The translations under genes were made by a program, and so were the position numbers. From Coptis chinensis (lineage: Eukaryota; Streptophyta; Magnoliopsida; Ranunculales; Ranunculaceae), in assembly GCA_015680905.1 (NCBI GenBank), contig CM027381.1, forward strand, positions 88,995,501 through 89,059,500: DNA of 64,000 bases, in the 5' to 3' direction. Of the stretch, positions 47,264 through 57,362 are shown in pieces (the first letter of the stretch is position 1; each line of letters begins with the position of its first letter). The notes below the pieces were generated by a model. That model made no database searches and was not told the origin of the DNA. It worked only from the letters and a program-made list of their open reading frames with translations.

Positions 47264-48906
47264 ATTTGTTAAGCAGGATGCCAAGCCTAGGTTGATCCGA
47301 TGGATACTACTTTTACAAGAATTTGATTTGGAGATACGTGATAAGAAAGTAACAGAGAATATCGTTGCTGATCACCTTTCTAGATTGCTAGTGGAGAATA
47401 CGGAAGACAATTTACAAATCTATGAGATTTACCTGATGAACAGTTGTTCAGTATATCAGAAGTACCATGGTACAACCACATCGCAAATTATCTTGTGACC
47501 GACAAGGTACCATCGCATTGGAGCAAGCAAGAAAAAGATTTATTCTACTCAAAGGCCAGATATTATTTTTGGGATGATCCATACTTATTCAAGAAGTGTT
47601 CGGATCAGATTATTATTCGAAGATGAATCCCAGAATTGGAACAGGAATCCATTCTATCATTCTGTCACGATCAGCCTTGCGGAGGACACTTTGGCCCACA
47701 GCGTACTGCAGACAAGGTATTACAAGCTGGATTCTATTGGCCTACTCTTTTAAAAGATCCAAATATTTATTGCAAAGCATGTCCGAGATGCCAATTTTTG
47801 GGTAAAGCTCGAAAAGGTTCGAGTGGCCTCAACAACCAATCCTTATCTCAGAAATCTTTGATGTATGGGGTATACACTTCATGGGACCATTCCCGCCTTC
47901 TTTTGGTTACACCTACATTCTACTGGATGTGGACTATGTTTCAAAGTGGATTGAAATAGTTCCTACAAAGACCGCCGATCATAAAGTCGGTGTGGACTTT
48001 TTGAAGAAAAACATTCTACCAAGATTTGGAACACCGAGAGCCATCATCAATGATAACGGTTCTCACTTCTGTAACCGTGTATTTGGGAATCTTATGGCAA
48101 AGTATGGAGTAATTCACAAGCTAGATTTACCATATCATCCTCAGACTAATAGTCAAGCAGAAGTTTCGAATAGGGAAATCAAGAGTATTTTGGAGAAGAC
48201 AGTCAATCCATCTAGGAAAGATTGGTCTCTTAGACTCCAAGATGCACTATAGGCATACAGAACAGTATTCAAAACACCCATAGGGATGTCACCCTATCGC
48301 TTGGTATATGGAAAGACGTGTCATCTACCTATTGAGTTAGAACACAAAGCATATTGGGCAGTGAAAGAGATGAATTTCAGCCGAGATCAAGTAGGAGAAA
48401 GGAAGAAGCTTCAGATCAGTGAATTAGAAGAATTGAGAAGTGATGCTTATGATAAGTCAAGGATTTACAAGGATAAGACTAAAGCATTATATGACAAAAG
48501 AATTCTGAAGAGAGAATTTGAACCTGGACAGAATGTTCTGGTCTACAACTCTCGTCTAGAAGTTTTCTCTGGAAAGTTGAGATCTAGATGGACGGGACCG
48601 TTTGTAGTAAGACATGTCACACCTTTTGGAGCTATTAAAGTAGAAGACATAAAGAGAAAGACTCGTTTTAAAGTCAACGCTCATCGACTGAAGCCTTTTC
48701 TGGAGTTACCTACTAGCGATGTGGAGGCCGTTTTTCTCAAGGATCCGGTTTATCAGACCACTGTTGAAGCGGAAAATTGGGGTAAGTTACCTACACACAT
48801 TAAAGATTACATTTTATGTCTTGCTGAACCTGTTACTCTATCTAGTTTAAGTTTTTTGCATGAGGAAGCCAAGCGTCATAAGCTTGACTCCTTAGGATCT
48901 CATTAG
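47264..48906 (+). pseudogene. Pol of element C, second part: end of RNase H and integrase
   Basis: The frame resumes inside RNase H just where it stopped at 31136 ([31 protein letters not shown]). After a frame change near 47440 comes the integrase zinc region (SFCHDQPCGGHFGPQRTADK, CKACPRCQFLG). The catalytic core follows from about 47860. Its first Asp position reads His (GIHFMGP) through a GAC-to-CAC type change, while the second region ([12 protein letters not shown]) and the Glu region ([13 protein letters not shown]) are kept. The C-terminal domain at 48286-48906 is open for 206 codons ([19 protein letters not shown]), without a chromodomain. Stops are TGA at 47624 and TAG at 48250. The integrase would be inactive even if read through. 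Confidence 0.93.
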
Positions 48907-49018
48907 TATAAGTGTCACCGATAGCCGGGCCTTCAGATTTTCATAACTTTATCCTTTACTGAGAGGAGTTGCAAGCACCGGAGTCAAAGTCTCATAACTC
49001 TAGTAGACCGAGTATAAA

Positions 49019-49348
49019 ATGTCTATAGGAAGTAAGCATGTTGTCAAGAGATCAGTTTTGAGATGGAAACCTAAGTGTTCACCACCTGTTAGTTTGTGGG
49101 ATTTACTCCCTGTTGACCTTCAAAGGAAGATTATTTCTATCGCTCGTGTAGGGTTTGGTAAAAGTTCATTTGCGCGTAAGAGGAGAGTGCGTAAGCTAGG
49201 TTGGTGTAAGAATTGCCATTCTGAAACTTGTCCTGGGTTACAGCCAATAAGAAAAAATTGTTGGTACAAGGTATACTTTTGTCAATCACCTGTTGAGAGA
49301 GATCAGAAGAATTCCTACAAAGTGAAACCTAGTGGGTGGGAATACTAG
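49019..49348 (+). CDS. Small basic Cys-containing protein downstream of pol of C (unknown)
   Basis: An intact 109-codon frame with ATG at 49019 lies about 110 bases after the end of integrase, on the same strand. It is rich in Lys and Arg (KRSVLRWKPK, FARKRRVRKLGW) and has a Cys/His cluster CKNCHSETCPG plus a later Cys pair, suggesting a small metal-binding or nucleic-acid-binding protein. The position corresponds to the post-pol (env) region of Athila elements. I do not recognise the family. That it stays open while the rest of the element is full of stops is mildly notable, but at this length it could be chance. Confidence 0.35.
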   Translation: MSIGSKHVVKRSVLRWKPKCSPPVSLWDLLPVDLQRKIISIARVGFGKSSFARKRRVRKLGWCKNCHSETCPGLQPIRKNCWYKVYFCQSPVERDQKNSYKVKPSGWEY

Positions 49349-49443
49349 TCTTGAGGATCTGACTATAAAGGACTCAAAAGTCTTGAGAATCTGACTTTAA
49401 AAGACTCACATTACGTCTTGGGGATCTGACGTAAAAAGACCTA
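49349..49443. repeat. Short tandem repeat of about 33 bases, three copies
   Basis: The motif TCTTG(A/G)G(G/A)ATCTGAC followed by TAAA and GACTCA recurs three times directly after the small ORF. Confidence 0.75.
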
Positions 49444-49610
49444 AAAATTTGATTTGAACTAATTGTATTTGATTTTCTCTATTTTGTGAGCTTAACCTTT
49501 ATATGACAGAGAAAGATCAAAATATTGATATTTGGCATCAATGGTAATATCCTACATTTTTCTCATCCATTTCATTTACTTCTTTATACATTGAGGTCAA
49601 CGCATGCATA

Positions 49611-49624
49611 AGTAGGGGAGGGTG
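49611..49624 (+). other. Polypurine-tract-like sequence of element C
   Basis: AGTAGGGGAGGGTG resembles a plus-strand priming polypurine tract. However, the following sequence (TGTACTTGAG) does not match the 5' LTR start of C, so this is either an internal tract, as seen repeatedly in element B, or not functional. Confidence 0.4.
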
Positions 49625-50470
49625 TACTTGAGAAATGAATTTTGAAAATTAGTTTTCAAAAACAAAAATATTTTTGTTTCTATATCAGAAGCATGAGAAA
49701 AATGAATTTTAATGATGAGTCTGGGATATATATTCTATACTACTTAGTGTTGAGTTTAATAGATAGTTGATATTATTGATTTCATTACCGCTTAGACTAT
49801 TTATTATGTTTGGACATAGTTCTTGTTGATAGAATTCTTTATCAAGGCACCACCATAGTACTTGGTCAGTTTTGTGTACTTTTGCTAGAAGAGAGATTTA
49901 AACCCTTAGTAAACTGGAAGTAGAATTTTTAGACTTAGCTCGTGAGACTTGAGCTTTATACCCATTCTTTGGAGAGTTCTTATGAAAAATCCGAGTTTTA
50001 GTGACTCAATATCTTTCAGTTCTCTATGTTGTTGTAATATAGTCTCATTATTCGTTGATTTGGTTAAATCACGAAGTGACATCAACTAGGGAGATAGCCA
50101 TTAGGTATTGTAGCCTATTCGAAACAGAGTATCATACTGATAAGTCAAGTAGTGAACCCATTAAGCCTTTATCCCACCTAGTAGGACCATCATGTTAAAC
50201 CCTTTTGAGCCTTACATCAAGCCATTTCTTCCAAAACCCTTTATCCTTTACCCAACTCCAGACAAAGAGTATAGCCAAAAACCTTTATCAGCCATACCCA
50301 TATGTTTCTGAGTATACGAGGGGCACAAGGAGGAAGGAAAAGCACAAAAGGAAGATTACAAGGAAATATCAGAGAGATACAATGAAGACCATCATTTTGT
50401 TCTAAGTGAAAGAAGCTAGTGGAAAACAAGCATATCCAGTACTAATCAAGGATATACCACTGAGCTAAAA
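49625..50470 (+). other. Post-pol region of element C, no gene recognised
   Basis: AT-rich sequence with only short open frames. It is probably the non-coding 3' region of element C, which ends near 50470 where C-rich sequence of element D begins. No 3' LTR of C is present in the window. Confidence 0.45.
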
Positions 50471-51349
50471 AAAACAAATAAGACTTCTTCTTCTTCTCTC
50501 GGTTGCACGCACCACTTTCGTCAACACCTCACTTCACCGCCAAGACCCTTCCAAAGAAGCACTTCATCGGTTGCTTGCCACCCGATCCCTCACCACCGTC
50601 TGCCTACCACCATCTTCGCCACTTCCCCACCGATCTCCACTGTTCTCTAACTAGTCGACTCTTCCGCCAATCTCACTCCTTCCATCACCGGTCGTCCAGT
50701 TGACTTCCAAACACCACCAACCACCGTCGGCATCTCCCTTTACCTTCCCCATTCCCCTCAATTCACCGATACTGGAAAAAAAATAAAATACAATAAACCC
50801 AACACCGTACTCTTCTTCTCAGCGCACTTTTCTCCAGCAAGAAACCCAGCGTACTTCTTGTGCAACACGCGCCCAGCTCCACACCGCCCCCATCACCGAC
50901 CACCGCTCCCACCAGCAAATACCATCATCCTTTAAACAACCCGACCATCCACCACCCACCAGCATCGCCCTCACCACCATCCGATAACATCGTCAACACC
51001 TCCCCAGCCCTTATCATCCCCCATCCACCACCAACATATTTGTTCACATTCCCACCACCAGCACTTCCACCACAACCGAACCCTTTCAATTTCCTCCCAC
51101 CTTAATAGCATAGCAAAAAAAAAAAGTCATGATGGTTTGGTTATTTTCCTTGTTGTTTCTGTTTTTGTAGACTGTGGTTTGGTTAACTTATTAGATGGGT
51201 ATGGTTGTTTGTTGGTTTTGATGTAGTTGGCTTTGTTTTGATGCTAGGTTTGTTGTTTGGGTTGGATTTATGGTAGTGCTCTTGTTTGTTGTGGTTTGGA
51301 TTTGTGCCGACGGTTTTTTGGGTTTGGTAGAGTATAGGGTGTCGTCATC
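50471..51349 (+). other. C-rich leader of element D
   Basis: Composition changes sharply to C-rich DNA (Pro/Ser/His-type translations such as SPTTAPTSKYHHPL) at about 50480-51105. A T/G-rich stretch then leads to the RT frame at 51350. Such a leader is common in plant non-LTR retroelements. The exact left boundary of D is not resolved. The 81-codon frame at 50860-51105 is low-complexity and not credited as a gene. Confidence 0.45.
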
Positions 51350-53238
51350 ATGCTCTCTCAGAAGAAGCATGTGCATTGCCCTTTTCGTGAGTTTGATATG
51401 TGCAAAGATGGGGTCAATGGTGGTGGCGGTTTTACAGTTTCATATATCGAAACTCACATTAAGAAGCAGCACTTGAATGGTCAGGGAGATGCAGATAGAC
51501 TGCGGGATAAAATTAAGGAGGACATAAGTTTATATTTATCCCTTCTTAATTTTTTGAAAATGGTGAACAAATGGATATGTGGCCACTGTCTCAGCATGCA
51601 TGCACTAACTATACCATGTCGTCATTCAGGAGGCACCACAAAACCACCGAAAATGACTGATAATGGAGAGTTGGGATGTCTTATTGTCGGTATACCAGAA
51701 CCACCGCCCATCCCTATGACTATGCAACATGCACTCTCATCACAAGGAGACGCTAGTGCTATCCTGAGGCCTCTGGGTGTTGTTCCCTTTCTTGATGAGA
51801 CGTTACTTGATAAGGCATTCCATATACCCTTTCGCACTGTGAAAAGTATACCACGATCTTGTCGTTTGGCATTTTCTGGTGCATTGAAGTCTGCTCTCTG
51901 GGATATTACGGCCGATCCTAGTTCAGTTATGTCATAGGTTCGTCTTCTCCTTCTTCCGTGCTACACTCTACAGATTTTTCAACCATAGAATCGTCAGGAA
52001 CGATGGTCTGGTAATAGGAAAAACCTTCAACAGAAACAGATTCTACATGCTTTGACGATTTGGAATGAGCCTGGTGGACTATTTCGCCTCTTAGAGTCTG
52101 CAGTAGAGCCTCCTTCAATACAGCCACCCCAGAGATTTGTTTCCACTCAGAATGTGCGTCGATACTTATAGAAAGTTGTTGATGGGCATTTTACTACAGC
52201 GGTAAAAGTGTTATCATCATCAGGGGTTACCCCTAACTCGGCGAAGACTATTCAAGCATTAGAGGAGAAGCACCCAATGTGACAACCACCTGTGAAGCCA
52301 ATAGTTCCTTTTGTTGAGCCCTCTTTATTGGTAAAGAGAGACACCATATTGTCATGCATTAGGTCGTTTTCGAAAGGTACTTCTTGTGGCCGTGATGGTC
52401 TCCGAGCTCAGCACTTGTTGGATGTCATAAGTGGTGCTGCAGCAGCTATATCGTCTGATTTTCTAGATGTATTGACCCCTGTGGTGAATCTTTGGTTACA
52501 GGGACGATGTCCACAGCCGTTAGAGGAATTCATAGCAAGTGCGCCGCTTACTCCACTTCTTAAGCCGGATAATAGTATTCGTCCTATAGCTGTGGGCATG
52601 GTTTGGCATCGTTTGGTCTCCAAGATTGCAATGAAAGGAGTTTCTAGATATGTGGTTGGGTACTTACAAGATTTCCAGTATGGGATGGGTGTTTCTGGTG
52701 GAGCAGAGGCGATTTTGAACGCTGTCAACCGTATGATGTATGCTAACGGTGACAATACCTCTCTTTCAATGATGCTGGTATATTTTCAGAATACTGTTAA
52801 CATGTTTGATCGAACCACCATGTTGAGAGAGGTTCGTATCTGATGCCCAGCTATTGCTCCCTGGGTCAAGTACTTGTATTGTCAACCTGCGAGGCTATAC
52901 GTGGGGGATGGCTACATATGGTCTACTAGCAAGGCAACCGTTTGGGTCCCCTTCTATTTGCACTGGTGTTGTATCCTCTAATTCTACAGATACAGTCGAG
53001 TTGTCAATTATTGCTACAGGCTTGGTACCTAGATGATGGGACTCTGATCGGGGATACAGAATAGGTGGGGACAACTTTGGGTATGATTCAGGAAGAAAGA
53101 CCTTCTTACGGGTTGATTCTTAATGTGGCTAAAATTGAGATATTTTTGCCATCACCAGATCCACGTCGCTCTTCTCCCTGTCTCTTTCCTTCAGATTTGT
53201 TCCATCCTCAGCAGGGGGTTAGGTTGCTTGGAGGTGCT
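51350..53238 (+). pseudogene. Reverse-transcriptase-domain protein (non-LTR-like, plant family), interrupted
   Basis: ATG at 51350. The N-terminal part has a zinc-finger-like pattern (CPFREFDMC...HIKKQH) and a later C/H pair (CGHCLSMH). The RT domain begins near 52290: SFSKGTSCGRDGLRAQHLLD, then LAPL-like SAPLTPLLKPDNSIRPIAVG, VSGGAEAILNAVNR and an LREVR motif. The catalytic box reads YLDDGT at about 53025 in another frame, followed by LNVAKIEIFLPSPD and VRLLGGA. This combination (GRDGLRAQHL plus YLDDGT) is typical of a widespread plant RT-domain family of uncertain mobility. Stops and frame changes occur at about 51935, 52170, 52280, 52843 and 53035. The sequence ends at 53238, where the LTR of element E begins, so its remainder should lie to the right of E. 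Confidence 0.85.
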
Positions 53239-53468
53239 TGTTTCTGTAAGATTTGCTAAAACACACCAGTTGAGGGTCAGAAGTAATGTTTTTTTGGAGA
53301 TGGTGGTTGGGAAAAGATGAGACTAGACTTCGGTTTTGAAGTTGTCTACGTACCCAAATGTATTGCTTGGGATCAAGTCTCGATGCGTAGTTCTGGAAAA
53401 ATGACGAAGGTTGGATTTTATAGGTAGGATTGGTGATAGTTATTTTCTCGTTCTCCAATATTCCAATC

Positions 53469-54013
53469 GTGGGATGAAGTTGGAGAACTGGCGGGAGAAC
53501 TGTCCAATCATGGGATGAAGTTGGAGAGGCCGGCGGAGACAACCGTCGGCCGTGGGATGAAGTTGAGAATCGGGGGACATTTGTCAGCTCGTGGGATGAA
53601 GTTGGAGAACTGGCGGGACAACTGTCAGCTCGTGGGATGAAGTTGGAGAACTGGCGGGAGAGTTGTCAGCTCGTGGGATGAAGTTGGAGAACTAGCGGGA
53701 CAATTGTCAGCTCGTGGGATGAAGTTGGAGAACTGGCTGGAGAGCTATCAGCTCGTGGGATGAAGTTGGAGAACTGGCGGGACAATTGTCCGCTCGTGGG
53801 ATGAAGTTGGAGAATTGGCGGGAGAGCTGTCAGCTCATGGGATGAAGTTAGAGAACTGGCGGGACAACTATCAGTGGGATGAAGTTGGAGAACTGGCGAG
53901 ACAACTGTCAGCTCGTGGGATGAAGTTGGAGAACTGGCGAGACAACTGTCAGCTCGTGGGATGAAGTTGGAGAACTGGAGGGAGAACTGTCCAATCATGG
54001 GATGAAGTTGGTG
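53469..54013. repeat. Minisatellite, 41-base unit, about 14 copies
   Basis: Imperfect head-to-tail copies starting GTGGGATGAAGTTGGAGAAC, most of 41 bases, with variants of 34-43. It probably lies in the LTR of element E, between the promoter and the outer end. Confidence 0.93.
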
Positions 54014-54063
54014 GAAGTTGTTTCTTGAATGTGGACGAAGTTGTGTAGGTATATACGTTTTGA

Positions 54064-54190
54064 GCATGGGCTCTGAGCGTGGGCTTTATATTGAATTGGG
54101 CTTTTATTGTAACAAAGCTCTGAGCGTGGGCTTTTTTGTAGCATGGACTTTGAGCGTAGGCTTTATATTGAATTGGGCTTTTATTGGGCC
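54064..54190. repeat. Short imperfect repeat rich in TGAGCGTGGGCTTT
   Basis: GAGCGTGGGCTTTATATTG and close variants followed by AATTGGGCTTTTATTG occur twice, with a partial copy between them. Confidence 0.75.
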
Positions 54191-54344
54191 ACATTTGTGG
54201 GGGCCGGAACATCGCCCTCTCTTTGTTACATGGGCAAGGCCTGTGTGGCAAAGAAGTAATAATTTTTAATGGTACCTGGTAGGTTAGTAAATCGGTAAAA
54301 ATAAAAATGATGGGAGTTGAAGGCAAATAGAAATTTCTTTCTTG

Positions 54345-54362
54345 ATATAATTTATATAGAGT
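54345..54362 (-). promoter_or_regulatory. TATA-like promoter in the 3' LTR of E
   Basis: On the minus strand ACTCTATATAAATTATATC forms a TATA-type box in the LTR. It is the only strong candidate in the region and is in the transcription direction of the element. Confidence 0.5.
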
Positions 54363-55021
54363 TTGGTATAAATTTGGATTTTGATATTGTTGAATTTATT
54401 GTATAATGGTGAAAATATGTAATGGCAGTTTGGTAAATATACTCAAAATGGTTAAAGATGAAAGGTTATAGACTTATAGCCCATGAGCTTTTTGATAGGT
54501 GTTATGGGGATCAAACTTAAATTAGATATGGGTTGATTTTGAAGGGGTTGATAGAATGGGCTTTATCTAGGCTTTTAGAAAGAAGGGGTTATTCTGTATG
54601 TCATAGGCTTGGAACCTTAAATACACTAAGGAAAAAATATCAAATATGTCTTGTATGTAGCCCAAAAGAATATAACTGTCATGATTTCCCGGTAACTTCC
54701 AAGAACTATAGCAGTTGCAAAAATCTTCTCAAGCTTCCAGCTGTCTGGGAGAAGGGACGACTTCACTCGATCTTTCGAAATTGTCATTATAGTACCATCA
54801 TTTAGGATGGGCACCATAAATGGTGGAAAGTCAAATTTCCATATAAAAGTTAGCATCATGAAACCAAGCAGCGGCAATTCAATTCAATGGCAAATCAAGC
54901 AGCGGCAAATCAAGTACAACCAGCGGCAAACTTTCTTCCTAAATATCATTTGGATCAGCGGCATTCCAGAAAACACACATCATTTGGCGTAAAACATAAT
55001 AAGAGAAGGATTGGTATTTAT
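54363..55021. other. U3 or 3' region of element E, no gene recognised
   Basis: No gene is supported. Near 54870-54925 the motif AGCGGCAA(A/T)TCAA recurs, introducing the repeat-rich segment that follows. Confidence 0.45.
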
Positions 55022-55245
55022 GGGATCAGCAATGCGAGCGATACGAGCGGCATTATGGGATCGGCAATGCAAGCGGATTTTTGGGATTGGCAATACCAAC
55101 GGCATTTATGGGCTCGGCAATGCGAGCGGCATTTTTGGGATTGGCAATGCGAGTGGCATTTATGGGCTCGACAATGCGAGCGGCATTTTTGGGATTGACA
55201 ATGCGAGCGGCATTTATAGGCTCGGCAATGCGAGCGATGTGGGAC
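55022..55245. repeat. Minisatellite, 27-base unit in an alternating 54-base pattern
   Basis: About eight copies of GGCAATGCGAGCGGCATTT followed alternately by TTGGGATT or ATGGGCTC. As 27 is a multiple of three, open frames run through it on both strands (NASGIFGIG type). These are not credited as genes. Confidence 0.9.
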
Positions 55246-55419
55246 AAAGACATTAAAATTTTTGTCTTTGAACTTGTATTCTTAACAGTGCCCAGAATCC
55301 AGATTTTGTTAGGCTGAGAACATTCTATGCTTTTGGGTTGACGAAGGCTTTAAAGCACTCCTTGCTGCTACCACCTTTCTGACTAACAACCTCCACTTTG
55401 TCTCGTCCTTTTGAAGTTT

Positions 55420-55680
55420 TTCAGCGGCTATTCAAAGGATCAGCACACCAGCGGCTACTCAAAGTTCTTGAGCGGCTATTCAAAGTTCTTGTGCGGCTAT
55501 TCAAAGGATCAGCGCACCAGTGGCAATTCAAAGTTTTTCAGTGCACCAGCAACAATTCAAAGTTCTTCAGCGGCTATTCAAAGGATCAGCACACCAGCGG
55601 CAATTCAAAGTATCGAGCGGCATCGGCAGTTCAAAGAATAGGCATCGGCAGTTCAACGGGATCGGAAAAAAGGGATTGGC
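55420..55680. repeat. Minisatellite rich in AGCGGC(A/T)ATTCAAAG
   Basis: About ten imperfect units of roughly 20-27 bases, such as AGCGGCTATTCAAAGGATC and AGCGGCAATTCAAAGT. The last units shift to CATCGGCAGTTCAA. Confidence 0.85.
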
Positions 55681-56030
55681 AATTAATTAAATCCGCAACT
55701 TTCTTTTCCAAAAAACTGATCAATTCAAAATATTGATGGGGCAAGCTGTCAACTGTGTAATTGAATTATACGAATTGATCGGCATGTTTCGATCGGCCAA
55801 ATTCAAACTTTTAGTAAGTGAGTTTTGTTGAAGATAAACTAATAGAACAAGGTCGGTTGAAGATGCTGCAATTAATTTCCAAATTCGAATTCAAACTTCA
55901 TATATAACAAGATCTGTTAAAGATAACCTAATAGAAAGGCGAAGCTTAAGCGAATTAGGAAAGTGATTGTTGGTCAGTGTTGAAAATCTAGTCCTATTGG
56001 TATACGGCTCTGGAGTTAGAATATCTATAA

Positions 56031-56474
56031 AAGGAGAACTCGTGGGAGCAGAAGGTTTTGAGTGATGAAGTTGAGATTTTAAAATATGAGAAATTGGAAT
56101 TGGCTAAACGAGTTTGCGAGGCTGAGGGGATTAGAGGAGACTACAAGGTACTATTAGAAGAGAATGCATTTTTGAAGAAGGAGTTAGATGAATATCATGA
56201 GAGGGTGGAAAATTTTAGGGTTGGGTGTTAAGAGAAGGATGATATGATTGAGAAGCATGCAGTTGAAACTAAGAAATTTGGGGCGTTGTTGCGTGAAGCA
56301 TCGGCAAGTGTTGGACTTTGGAAATTGAGAGATTCTGAGAAACGGGAAAAATTGCAGCAGCTGTCAGATTATTATACTATGTGTTATAGGAAGTTGGAAG
56401 ATGTATCACCGTCAGATCTAAAAGGTGTTCCAGTTCCAGTGGAGGATAGCATTATGCTGCAACTTCTTGAGTGA
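56031..56474 (+). pseudogene. Antisense coiled-coil ORF in the 3' region of element E
   Basis: The plus strand, opposite to gag-pol, has one frame open from 56031 to the stop at 56472-56474, broken only by a TAA at 56229. It lacks an early in-frame ATG; the first Met is at 56244. The translation is highly charged and heptad-like (ILKYEKLELAKRV, FLKKELDEYHERVENF, KREKLQQLSDYYTMCYRKLE), so a coiled coil is likely. A TATA-like CTATAAAAGG lies at 56025-56034 immediately before it. Extra, sometimes antisense, ORFs are known in the 3' regions of Tat-lineage retrotransposons, and this may be such a remnant. A captured host fragment is the alternative. No function can be given. Confidence 0.5.
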
Positions 56475-56694
56475 AGTTTTTGTTTTTTATTGTTAGGATG
56501 ATGTGAGGTTAGGTTATGGTTTTTTCTCTCTCGATTATGTTTATTTTTTCCACTGTATTCATGATATTTGGTTTTTATCTATTTTTTATTAGATTGGTAA
56601 TCAGAATGGGTCGGTCAAAATATATAAGAGTTGGGTAATCTGGCCTTGAGGTAGGTCGGCAAAATAGATATAAGTATTAAGGATAACGTAATTG

Positions 56695-57285
56695 GGGTGT
56701 CGCCGCCCCCATAATATAATAATAATATAATGAAATTTGGGGTGTCGCCGCCCCCAAAGTGTAATGATAACATAATGAAATTTGGGGTGTCGCCGCCCCC
56801 ATAGTGTAATGATAACGTAATGAAATTTGCGGGGTCGCCGCCCCCAAGATAACGTAATGAAATCTGGGGTGTCGCTGCCCCCATAGTGTATTGATAACGT
56901 AATGGAATCTGGGGTGTCGCCGCCCCCATAGTGTAATGATAACGTAATGAAATCTGGGGTGTCGCCGCCCTCATAGTATAATGATAACATAATGAAATTT
57001 GGGGTGTCGCCGACCCCATAGTGTAATGATAACGTAATTAAATCTGGGGTGTCGCCGCCCCCATAGTGTAATGCTAACGTAATTAAATTTGGGGTGTCGC
57101 CGCCCCCATAATGTAATGATAACGTAATGAAATCTGGGGTGTTGCTGCCCCCATAGTGTAATGATAACGTAGTGAATTTTTGGGTGTCGCCGCCCCCATA
57201 GTGTAATGATAACGTAATTAAATTTGGGGTGTCGTCACCCCCACAGTGTAAGTGTAATGATAACGTAATAAAATTTGGGGTATTT
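56695..57285. repeat. Minisatellite, 45-base unit, about 13 copies
   Basis: Units start GGGGTGTCGCCGCCCCCATA followed by GTGTAATGATAACGTAATGAAAT. The length is divisible by three, so long but meaningless frames cross it on the minus strand. It lies between integrase and the LTR of element E. Confidence 0.94.
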
Positions 57286-57362
57286 GATTCCTAGTTAAAA
57301 CGAAAGATGGATCGAATTTTATTGAATTATGAAATGATTACAATGAATGAAGAACAAAACAT

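Larger units (their letters stand above)
53239..54362 (-). repeat. 3' LTR of element E (minimum extent; inner end unknown)
   Basis: The outer end TGTTTCTGTAAGATTTGC is matched by the start of the other LTR at 63801 (TGTTTCAACAAGATTTGC), and the similarity continues until the window ends. A TATA-like promoter at about 54345-54362 should lie within the LTR, so the LTR extends at least that far. Its true inner end could not be found, because only 200 bases of the second LTR are visible. Confidence 0.75.

Noticed and set aside
49623..49700. Possible 3' LTR start of element C after the purine tract
   Set aside because: The sequence TGTACTTGAG does not match the 5' LTR start TGATAAGTGC, and no later similarity to the 5' LTR was seen.
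50860..51105. 81-codon Pro/Ser/His-rich frame
   Set aside because: Produced by C-rich leader sequence of element D. No family resemblance and no context for translation.
53666..54326. Minus-strand frames of 125-133 codons over the 41-base array
   Set aside because: Repetitive translation generated by a minisatellite.
55011..55317. Plus-strand frames with repeated NASGIFGIG-type units
   Set aside because: Frame open only because the 27-base unit is a multiple of three. No start context or domain. A similarity to repeat proteins would be coincidental.
56601..57019. Minus-strand frames of about 130 codons with GGGDTPDF repeats
   Set aside because: Generated by the 45-base minisatellite.
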